64,000 bases of DNA. It comes from Norana najaformis. Taxonomy: Eukaryota > Annelida > Clitellata > Crassiclitellata > Hormogastridae. The stretch lies in the NCBI GenBank assembly GCA_964023275.1, contig OZ029916.1, positions 26,426,953 to 26,490,952 of the forward strand, given 5' to 3'. Shown here in pieces: positions 51,901 through 63,900 of this stretch (within the stretch, counting starts at the first letter, position 1; each line of letters opens with the position of its first letter). The translations under genes were made by a program, and so were the position numbers. The notes under the pieces are model-generated. The model did no database searches and was not told the DNA's origin. It saw only the letters and a program-made list of their open reading frames with translations.

Positions 51901-54900
51901 GATCTGTTTCTGCCACTGTTGTAGTTAAGTACACATGTTGTCAGCTTTTGTTAGGTAGTGCAATACTTTATGTATAAAGCTGTGAAGTCTGGACTAGAAT
52001 ACAACATTAAAACCTAAAAGTAATGCAAGGAAAATATCCCAAATTATGTATTTTGTCAGAAAAGAATTGCTCAGCTTCAGGGGGCTTCCTGACCGCTGTC
52101 CAAAAGGACTTTGCCCTGGACCCTGTTGGGGCCTATGACTCCGGAACCCCATATGGGCTTGCACTCTGCATTCACCATGAGACTCCCTTTGCTGAAAACC
52201 TGGATCCCTCGTTGGTTGTGAGAGTCTGGTTTTTTCTTCATCAAAATCTACTGGCACTTTTATCCACCTTTTCTGCACTTCTGTGCATACCTGTACTGTG
52301 TAGTTTACCTTAAAACTTATTGGGCATTTACGAAATATGCATTATTAAGTTTAAAAGGTAGACCTTACTCTCCACTGGAAACCACCTCGATTGTGGTCAC
52401 CCCTAAACCCCTCCAGTTCTTGAACGTATGAATAGGCCATCATTAATGGGCAGGGAGGCTGATGAGAGTTGTGGCATGGTAGTTGCTGACTTTGATCAGA
52501 CATCTCTGGCTGTAGGCAATCTGTTGGCATGATGCCCATCAATTTCATTATTATGTTGTGGATCTAGTTACTCATCCTTCCACACCAAGTGCATCTTTGT
52601 AGATGGTGAATCTGAAAAGCTAGCTGGTATGCAGATGTGAAGCCTAGATAGACAGATGGGTGAGTTGGTGCTGCTTCCTTATGTAATTACACCCACGCAA
52701 TGGCTTAGTTAACAACAACCCGGATGCACTTAATTAGCTGTTTTAATGGCCCACTGTGGGCGAAAGTATACAGAACATAATTTTATACATATCCTGCTTG
52801 TCAGAATCAATAAATTTTCATTCTGTGTTCGTCTGTTTTGAGACTCCATGAAGAGTTTTGCTGTGATGACATCACTTACCGTTTGGCAGGTTGGTAAAGT
52901 GTCTGATAGCAGTTTTAATACCAGTAGGTTGACAGTTTCCATATATAGAAATGTAGAATTTCTGTATTTGGTAGATGTAGTTGGTTGAGCATGCATTGTA
53001 CCATTAGTAGTTTTAGTTTCATCTATGAGGTAATATACATATCGAAATGGAAAATTTGTTCAGTGCGATTTTGAGATATCACCACTTGTGGAAGATGGTG
53101 TTCAATCTAGCACACATGATTGATTAACAGGATGCCATTGCTAGGAATAGCAACGATAATAGTGGTAATCAGTAACTTCTACAGTGCTGGTGTCTAATGC
53201 ATCAACCAGTGGTGCATCAAAGCTAATCAAAACTAAGCCATAGTCAGGTTGATGCCCACAAAGTCAGTCCACTGAGATGGAGAGGCAGCCTATTGTGGGT
53301 AAGCCAGTTGAAAAAGTACGTCTAAGGTTAAGACCAAATTTCTTGAGAGTGAGCAGAATGAACAGATGAGAGTAAGCAGAAAGAACAGAAGAGAATGGGC
53401 AGAATGAACAGATGAGAGTGAGCAGAATGAACAGATGAGAATGGGCAGAATGAACAGATGAGAATGGGCAGAATGAACAGATGAGAGTGAGCAGAATGAA
53501 CAGATGAGACTGAGCAGAATGAACAGCTGAGACTGAGCAGAATGAACAGATGAGAATGGGCAGAATGAACAGATGAGAATGGGCAGAATGAACAGATGAG
53601 AGTGAGCAGAATGAACAGATGAGTGGGCAGGGTGAACAGATGAGACTGAGCAGAATGAACAGATGAGAATGGGCAGAATGAACAGAAGAGAGTGAACAGA
53701 ATGAACAGAAGAGAGTGAGCAGAATGAACAGAAGAGAGTGAGCAGAATGAACAGATGAGAATGGGCAGAATGAACAGATGAGAGTGAGCAGAATGAACAG
53801 ATGAGAATGGGCAGAATGAACAGATGAGACTGAGCAGGATGAACAGATGAGAATGAGCAGAATGAACAGATGAGAAAGGGCAGAATGAACAGATGAGAGT
53901 GGGCAGAATGAACAGGTGAGTGGGCAAAATGAACATTCTGCTCACTCTCACAGGTGAGAGTGAGCAGAATGAACAGATGCTGTGGTTAGAGATTTCCCTT
54001 GACACTGTGCTGATGCTTTGAAATGCTGACATTCAGAACCCTGGTCAGTAGTCGCCGGAAGTTTTAGGTCTAGGTTGAGGTTAATTTCTTATGGTCAGTT
54101 AATAAAGGTTAACAGATCTGAGAAATTCGTTTATTGTACATGAGACAACAGCTACAGCAATAATTTTGAAGCATATTAAGAGTTTAAAATAATGGCCTAA
54201 AGTGATATCTGCACCAAATTCAGAGTTCTTGATTTAATTTTGTGATGACCGGTTCTAGTGAATGTCCAGAGCTGCAAATACAAATTGATTAGCATTAACA
54301 AACACATCATCCAATACCTGTTGATTAGCATTAACAAACAAATCCTCCAATAACAATTGATTAGCATTAACAAACACATCCATAGCTGCAAATACCAATT
54401 GATTAGCATTAACAAACACAAATCCTCTAATACCTATTGATTAGTATTAACAAACACAAATCCTCCAATACTTATTGATTAGCATTAACAAACACAAATC
54501 CTCCAATACCTATTGATTAGTATTAACAAACACATACAGAGCTGCAAATGCCAATCGATTAGCATTAACAAACACATCCTCCAATACCTGTTGATTAGCA
54601 TTAAAAAACAAATCCTTCAATACCAATTGATTAGCATTAAGAAACATGAAGCCTCCCAATGTTCAGGTAGATTAGATTAGATTATGCAGCAACAGAGTAG
54701 TGTCCACATTCTTAGCTGATCTGTAGTAGGTTCCAAAACTAATGTGTGGTTATGATCAGTGGAAATAGAACCTTGCAACATTGGAAAAACCAGGGTGCAT
54801 AAAATTCGTCAACCAGCAAACTGAGGGAAAGGTGAATATCTGCGGTACAGAGCTGAGACAACAATTTAAGGTAAAGTAAGACAACAATTTAAGGTAAAGT

Positions 54901-57900
54901 AATTGAACATTTGTTAAATTTTATGAGCCGCATTCCTCATAAATCAGCTCTTCTAGTAGATGGACTGAAGATGAAAAGGACAATAGCAATCCGAGAACAA
55001 GGCAGCCTCTTCGCAAGACCTGAAGCTGAACAACTAATTGTATGTACAAGTAGCAGCTGATTGTAAAATACTTCGACTGAAGTGGTTGGAACAGTTTCCT
55101 GGGATCTCAGTTGGATCTGTGTAACAGTTTGAACTCACACTGAAGTGACCATCTACCAGTCAATGCCTCGCGTATTGCGGTGACTGTGTGGTAGAAACCT
55201 ACAGTATAGGTTGTATTAAGATTATGCAGACCTGAAAGAGAAGTTGCGTGCATTTGAAATTAATAGCAGGCTGGTGTTAAGAATTTGAAGCTGACTGTAC
55301 AGAATGCATGATTGAGACTGTCGCAGCGGGCAAGGGATAGTTGTTACGAGGGAAATGATGTTGGCAAATCTGAGATTGATTATCGTTGTGGTGCTTTTAA
55401 GTGGTTATGGAATGGTGTGTTGTTTCCACTCCATCTGCAACTTATTGTAAAGCGTAAGATTTCTGGACCACATTTGACAGTACTTAGACGAGATTTATGA
55501 ACAACATTCTTTCAGTAGATTGACGTAGTTCCTCTTCAGGTATCTACTGAGGAGTAACCCCCAGGCTATCTTCGGAAAAGAAGAACGGTTAATAAAGCGT
55601 TTGTGAAAGGTCTAGAGGAAAGATGTTCCTAGTAGATGGCCCAACCGTAAAGTACTGTTGGGTGGTTTTGTGAGGACTGAGTGGGCAGCTTAGTGAATGC
55701 TGTGGATTCTCTTAGCGGGATATCAGATGACATGTCAGTCAGTCATCTGATTGGCCGACTTAGAGCCCGTAGACTTGCCCGTAGGCTTTGCGGTCTATAT
55801 GGCGCCATGCGTCAAACGCACGAACCCCGGGCTGTACTTGATGACGAAGTCAACGGGACATTGATTCGGACACGAGGCTCATTAGCTATGTACAGCGCAT
55901 CCTACGGAGCGGAGGAACGTACGGTTAGGTGTCGCTGTCCGTGTCATTCCCTCTCTATCTCTGTCCGTCTCCGATCAGCCGGTCACAGATGGCAGTGGCA
56001 ACAGCAGCAGCGCTCGGCGTTAAGGGGCTGCTGACACGCAGCAGCCCGCTGCCGTGACGCTGGCGCTGCTACCATCGTCCAGCGTTCGTTCGGTGAAATG
56101 CTGGCATCGATTCCACCCAGCGGCGCCTGTGGATAATTTATGCAGTGCCTTGTTGCCTCAGTCTATAACGAGGCATGCCTGTGGATGGGGCGGTGGCGGC
56201 GGTGGTGGTGCTACTTTAGGGGTCTCGTAGCGCTGGGAGCATTCTACATGAAATTTTCAATGCCGTTTGTGAAGTTTCATGTGCATCTGTCTAGGTGCAC
56301 GCATGCCGGATGCTGAGCTGCAGGATGTCGTTTCAGCGATGAACGGCTTTTCTGGACAGACAGACCGAGCAAGGCATTGGAGTTGCCATTACTCAAATTG
56401 TTTTTGAAATATCGTTCACTTAGGGTGTAAATTGATCGGCGCCGTATCGGGGACCATGGCTGCGGGTGACAGTGGGGGGCTGCGGTCGACGCTTGAGCGT
56501 GGCATTGAGATGACCGGAATTGTACAACTCACCCGTGAGGTAGGCTAATTCACTGGATTATAATTCTTGTTCAGTGTTCCCACTCTCTCTTGTTGTGGAA
56601 TGAGAATTATGGTGGCGTGCCTGTTTTTCTGTGGCCAGAAACAAGAGTGGATAGGAAGTAGAAAATAATTATAGGAAGCTGATGGAAACCAATGATTTGA
56701 AAGCTTGGCCTTCTTAGCCCCAAGCTGTTCAGCTGGGTTCTTGATATCATTTGACTCGGACCACGATGCTTCAATAGGCAAACTACATAAATTGCTAGAC
56801 TGACCTAGCACACGACAGAATTCACAGCTGTGTATTGGTTAGTCAGCATATAAGGGCTCCGAATGAAATACAGTGTACTCTCCTTTATGTGCGGCGTTTG
56901 GGAACCAAAGTCGCCACGACCGTGTGTCGATGAACCATGGGTTAAGACAGCCATGCTGAAAACAGTAGTGTACAATTTATGCAAGCTCAGACATAGGCTG
57001 TCTGATGTGAAGGCACTTGCACTGTAGCCTGCTACCATATGATTTTGTGCAATTATTTGAAAGGCCACATTACTGTCTAGTTATGGGCTAGTGTGTGTGA
57101 TTTAATACCAGACAATTTATGTTTCTGGCTGTGTTGACATCAACTGTTTCCATACCTTATTTTATAGGTGAAGTCCTATCAGTTGGACTGCCAAGCTTAT
57201 CAGTACACAGAGCACGCAGGGCTGAGCTGCCTGTGGCAGACAAAGGCACTGCTGCCACTAGGTGTGGACCCTTTAACCATTTGGGAGGGGAGATTTGTGC
57301 AGCAATATTAAGTTCACCCACTTAGGAACTGTACTGCTTCATGCAGGGCTAACAGCCAGCTGTAGCCAGTAACTGTTGCTGAGGCAGCTGTTGCAGCTGA
57401 TACAGGCTGTCACATGCAGGCTAACACATCTCATGTGTTAAATAGGTATTGTAGAGAGGCATGGTGAGGCGTAACCGTGCATTAAGCAGATTCACTCATA
57501 ATGGGTCGCACGTAACAGGACTGCACTGTATCATACCAAAAATATGCCACTGGGTGGAATAGATCAGGCCAGACAGAAGACAAATCATTGAAAACAAGAA
57601 TTGAGGATGTTAAAGGTAGAAACAAGTAGGATTAGGGTAGTGAATGATTGGTTAATATCATGTAATGAAGTGAAGAGTGGGCAGAAGGTGTTGGGATTTG
57701 ATCAACTGATGCCTTGTCTATTATGATAATGGCACTACAGAAGTTCCAGATTAGATAATTGGGGTTTGACTCTGCCCAACAAGCAATGAACATCACAGAA
57801 GATGAAGAGTGTAATGTCAGGTGTTCCTTGGGATATTTGGCTTGGGATGGGATTGTGTTGATGGGATTTCAATGCTAGCCTCTTTCATGCTGCAACCAAG

Positions 57901-60900
57901 GTGATTTTAGACTTTAAAACTTTCCATTTTTGCTAGGGGAAGTGATCAGTATGGGTGTATTTCATGACGTTGAAAGTATTTGGCTGCCTTTCTGTTAGTT
58001 TGTAAAATTTTAATTCATAGTTTATGCAGACGATTGTTTTGTTTTTTGAATTGTAACTGTTACTGCTATCTATATTCTGAACTGTATATGTTCTTTTAAC
58101 TAGTATCAGTAAGCATTGTTTATTGTCCTGAATTAGTAAAAGTCACTCACTTTCTCATTTGCATGCTTGCTTATTTATTTTCTTACTTTCTTGCCTGCTG
58201 CTTGCTTACTTGCATTAATTGGTAAGGTTGAGAATGTTTGGTTTTGGTGATTTTAATTTTTAATTCATGTGTTGAACAATTTCTTAAACTGCAATGTTTC
58301 ATATTAATTCATTTAAAGATCATATCAGTGACATGAAATTACTGGCCCACCATTAGTTGTAACTGGCACCTCACCTAATCTACCAATGCAATGGCAATGT
58401 GATCTGATAAAGATAAAGCTAAACGGACTCTGTGGAATGAGGTTGAAGTGGAGGAGCTGTGTATTTTCTTAATTCACATCCTTATAGACAGTCATGTTCA
58501 CTGCACTTTTGAGAGGTCATTGAATACACTTGATACATGATACTTGCTAGTTCATATGTATATACACACATATGTAGAGGAGTTCTTCATAGTCTGGGGC
58601 AAATGACACCAAGTGGGTGGCCACCATGAATCATCCATATTCTCCAGTGGTTACAGGAAAGATCTGAAGATGAACAGTTGATTAATATTTGCATTAATTC
58701 CACACCCATATCAACTGCCTTAGACTGACTGTTAAACACAGTGCATTGATAAAAGAGAGGATTGTTTCCTAGGGGTTATTTTCTAGATAAAACTTTTGCT
58801 TTTGTTTGCTAGCATGATCAGGTGTCATCTCTCTCCTATGATTTTACGTTTTATCGTGCTCTGTGTGTATTTATTTTCGGATTTCTGTTTATCTGTCTGT
58901 TCTGAACTGTTTATTAGGTCTTTCTTGATATGCAATTGGTTAATTAATTAAATTTCTGTTTAAAAAATGTTCAGATCTGGTGCTGCATTCGCGGTCGTTC
59001 ACCTCGTAAAGAGAGTTCAATTCTGTTTACGCCCTCATCGTCAAACACCTCTCCTCCAGTTGCGTTAAACATCACTTCAGGTGTGGCTTCAACGACTACC
59101 ACAGCAACTACTTCAGCAGCTACTACAGCAACTACTTTGGTGACTGCTACATCAACTGCTACTACTGCCACCAGCCCTCATTTGCCTCTTTCTCCTGATC
59201 AGAAGCTAATCTGCATATTGCCCTCCCCAGAGCCGCCATTCAATAGCATTACTGCAGTTCAGCCCGAGGTCATGCCCTGTGATCTTTACGAAAGGCCTTG
59301 TGTTTCGTTTGGCACTCCTGTTCGAACACTCAGCGGTCCACATAGTGCAAGTGAGTTCAGAGTTCACTTCTAAAAAGAAATGTATTGTAGCATAACATTA
59401 CTTGAGACATATTGTAGTGCAATGCAGACTAATTTTTTAGGGTCCCACATTTTCATGTAATTAATTTGCCTTTGGATGTTTATACAGGTTCTTGTAAGAA
59501 CCACTTGAAAGTGCTGATTCACAGTATGTTACACAGTGTTTGAATCCAGTATGAATATCCAGTTCATTTACTGTCATTCCAACAAATGCATTCATCCACA
59601 CAGCATCACGTATATGAAATCCTTTCCTGCGGTTGGTAGGTGATACTGGCTTACAATTCTGTATCCTTATTGTAGGTGTAGGAACATTTCACTACAAGCT
59701 GTACTACTACGTGATTTAATGTAGCACTGTGTCATGCGGTTGCTTTAATATGCAAGTTTCTGTTGATTATTTTGACATATTACCTAGGTTAAATGCAGTC
59801 ATTTCAATTGTTTTCTTCATTGAATTATTACAACAGCATTCCAATGTCGTCTGCATTGAGCATTTTGTTGTTGATGTTGTTAAGCTTCAGGTCAGGTGAC
59901 TCCTATTTTGAGCAGCTGCACTGGTTCCCCAGTCACTGGCTGTGGAACTCCACTTCACACTCCACCACTTCGACTGAAAGCTAAAGGACTTCTCGAAAGG
60001 TCTCTGTGATTCTGTCAGCCATTTGACTTGTTTCATCTCATAGATTTATCTTTAGAGGTTGCATTGGGGGTGGATTTCTGCTGTGATTGCCTTTCACTTT
60101 TGCTGCATGGGTTCAAATCCCTACATGTCATGTGAAATTGACAATCTGTTGTAATGCCATGTACCCCATAAGGAAAGGTTGGTTGGTTTTTGGATTGCTA
60201 ACTTTATGTTTGTGTTTCAGTTCAAATAGTCTGCAACTCCACGATCATGTCGCTGAGGACTTTCTGTTGAAAGAGACTTGTGAGCTGTTAACTAGCCTTA
60301 TCTATTAGGCATGCCATTGTATGCCTTGAGGACAAGCAGAAAAGTGCAGATTACCTTTACACAGATGCTTATCTATTTAATAAGTGGAGATTTGATTGAC
60401 TGCTTTTAATCGGAAGATGCGCCTGTTTGATTCCTTTGCATCACAGTCCTGCTTCCACCCACTTCACCATTCACCCTTTTTCCTTTTGCTGCCTGTCTAG
60501 ACTCTACCTTACTGGATGTTCACCCACTGCAGAACGAAATCTACTCACTTTATTTCTGTACTCTTCAGCATGATTTGGTTGTGCTTTGGTGCAAAAGCTG
60601 ATTTCGTAGAACAAAGATATCCCATTGATTTCAAATTGTTTCAAGTGATGAGGATTGTGGTCAAGGAAGGTTTAGGCTATGATTGCATGTTTTAAACTGA
60701 GATAATACTGAAGTACACCTGAATTCAAACTGAGGCATGGAGCATGTTGCTATTAAAATTTAACACTAATATTTTATATAATATTAACTATAACCTGGTT
60801 TTCGTACATAATCCACGATAAAGTCAATTGATTGATTCTTATTGTGTTTTTGGATGCAGGCGTGGCTCCAATGCCTCACTTACCTTGGATCTTGGGTCCT

Positions 60901-63900
60901 CCTCAGCCTCTGAATCTCCTATCGTTGGTAGTCCACCTAGAGAAAGGTAATTATTTGGACTTGTGAAGCATGGCAATGTTATAGTAAGTCTAGGTCATGT
61001 GGCCTGGTTATACTGTTGAGCACTAGTTATATACAAAACAGGGCATTTACTTGCACTAGAACTGGTGCATGTGGTATTCAAGATGAGCAAATCTTTGACA
61101 GATTATCCGAAGTAGTTGTTTATTGGGTTTTATTTATACACTTTAGTCTTAGGTTTATTGTTAATGTTGTTGGTTGGTTGATCAACCGGTGTTTAAACCA
61201 TAAATAATAGCTTAAAGCATTAGTCTGCTCGATTCTTAAGGTTGACCGTAAACATTGTTTGTCTGACCTCTTTACTTCTTAATACAAAGTGAGCATTTAA
61301 CCAAAGAGGTAAAATTAAATTCAGGTATGTTAACAGCTATTAAGATGTAACTTAATAGGAAGTGAATTGCTTTTTATGACTATTGTCTCTTTTGTAGCAC
61401 AGCTGAGGAATATCTTCAGTCTGCAAGCAATCCAATGTCAAGCGAAGAGTTGGTCTTCTCTCTCAACAACCCAATTGGCATTCACAAAGAATTCTGGGTG
61501 AGTGAAGTTCTTGTCATTTTCTTTTGTAGCTGTTCAGGTGTTAACAAAATGCAACCCAGAAATGTCAACAGCAATTAAATCATTGACCAGATATTGCTAA
61601 TTACTGTAGTGGACCAAAAATGTCTGTAGCAGTTAACATGGTTATAGATAATCAAACTATATGCACAGCACAGTACCACAGTAGATCCAGAATTCATTCA
61701 GAGCATTTATATAGCACCTATTCAGATTGTCTAATTAGAGGCAATCCCAGCCTAGCATCAGCAACTGAACAGTTTTCCAGTATTTATGAGAGGTTCATGT
61801 AGTGTCCCTTGCCAGAAGGACTTGCAAATCCAGAGGGAGGCCATTCCAGGTAGGTAGCCATTATTTTCTATGTAACTGCTATTTTAAAGCTTCCAGCTGT
61901 CTTTATGTTTTCTAGATTAACTCTTTTTATTATTTAATAATAGCTTTTAGGATTTCATTTTATTTTTCAGGAGATTCCGATGAACCATCCAGACAAGATT
62001 GAAGTTCCTGGGTCAGGTGTTAAGAACCGATACCGGACCATCTTGCCAAGTAAATTTGCTGTTTCCTCTGTGAACTTTGATCTGTAGGCCTATAGTGGCT
62101 ATATATAAATACTTATCAGGTGAAATGAACAGCAAGACATGCAATATGTTTCACAAGATTTATACATATACAACATAAAAATGCATTTTAGGTATGTTAT
62201 TTGTTACTCTGCACTTCTTGCTGTTTTAACTTTTGCAAATACTGGCTGTATGATAGATGAAAACACACGGGTGAAGTTGTTGCAAACGAACGACGATCCT
62301 CTGGCTGCTTATATCAATGCCAACTACATTAGGGTTAGTGTCGTGATACTTTACTATGCGTTTAAATATCACATGTAGGCTTGCACTTTACATGAATTAA
62401 TTTTTTGAGAATAAACTTTTGGTATCTGTTGTAATTGTTTTAATTATGTCAATAATAAATGTAAGTGTTAATCTTTCCAATGACCTCATTTTGTGTTTTT
62501 TTTAAAAGTGTCAGCCTGTTTGATAGCGCTGATGGTAATTTATTGAGCCCATTATTATGTTTGAAGACAAACAATGGATGCTGGTAAGAGAGATAACCAG
62601 CATCCATTTTGGTAACCAGATGGTTACCAGACTGCAAGAAGAATTAGATTATATGTTTGCTGAGTTAATTCAGTTTAAATTTAGGGTTACAGAGGACAAC
62701 CATGCGCCTACATTGCAACTCAGGGACCGATGGCAAACACATTGACAGACTTCTGGAAAATGATTTGGCAAGAGAACGTCCCGATCATTGTTATGATCAC
62801 AAAACTCCAAGAACAGAACTCGGTCTGTCTGATTTATTGCAAGAGCATTATTTGCTTGTGATTATGATTGCAATAAACTTCAGTACCACTTAAGCAGCGC
62901 TTCAGTGAGGCACTTGGGTTTAGATATGGATATACGCATACATACATATAGCTGAATGGATCTTTTCTTCATTTTATGCCTTAGTTACTGATTAATTTAC
63001 AATACTGAAATTTATTATTTAAGATTTATGGCTAGATATTTGCTCGTGGATCAGCATTAGAAGATTGTCCTTATCTTTTGTGTTTATGTTTTTAAAATGA
63101 AAAATCAAAAGCTTGATTTTAATGAATTTTAGTTATTTCAATAATAATAAATTTCTTGGTGAGATTGGACAAATAACTATATAGGCTGATCATTATTGAC
63201 TCCAACTGTGAGCTCCATTGTGTATGTTATTTCTTTTATAGTTTTAGATGAACGTGAAGCAACTGTTTAAATACATTTCATTTTTTGCAGATAAAGTGTG
63301 AGTCATATCTTCCAGATTCAAGTTGTTTGTACGGAGAAGTAGAAGTCATCACTGAAAGCGTCAGAGATAGCGGCAGCTACATTGTCAGACACTTGCTTCT
63401 CAAGGTCTGAATCTGAGCTGCATTAACTGCTTGTAAGCAAGTTACTTAATTTTTTATAGCGCTTCTGAGAGCAAACCAGCAGCCGATTAACTCATTCTGT
63501 TGGCGACTGGTGTTTCAGTTGGCACACAGTAGAAAACTGTTTACAGGACTGGACTGCTAGTTGAATGTCATACTGTAATAATTTCTAACTGGCTTTAAAA
63601 ATTCTATGCCCTGAGTAGAAATTGAACCTGCTTAATATGTTTCTTCTGTTTGTGTCTTGCATTACTTTCGTGCTTTATTTTCGTATAGATAATTATATCT
63701 TATATTTTTGCTGATAGTTGAGCATGTTTGATTTTTCAGTGTGGTACTGAGCTTCATTTGGTCGAGCACTACTGGTATACTGTATGGCCAGATCACAAAG
63801 CACCAGCTGCCGCAAAGAACTTGGTGGAGCTCGTCAAAGAAGTTGAGGAGAGGCGCTATGATCCAATCACTGGCAAAGCCAAGGGCCCTGTGGTTGTCCA

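Larger units (their letters stand above)
49729..55689 (+). other. Large phosphatase intron (receptor isoform), repeat-rich
   Basis: This is the first part of the 9.2-kb intron between the transmembrane exon and the shared exon at 58975. No coding exon is recognised here. It holds a (CATC)n-rich tract, a CA/CG microsatellite, a SINE, a LINE tail with a 23-bp minisatellite, and a tandem array of about 40-bp units, each listed separately. Confidence 0.5.

Noticed and set aside
53328-54032. 234-codon open frame on the minus strand rich in His, Ser, Phe and Cys
   Set aside because: It is fully explained by the 23-bp minisatellite, whose unit lacks stops in all three frames and gives a 23-residue period. 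It has no gene context.
55681-56034. 117-codon open frame in the CpG-rich region
   Set aside because: Arg-rich without a family signature. High GC lowers stop frequency, and the position fits promoter or leader sequence.
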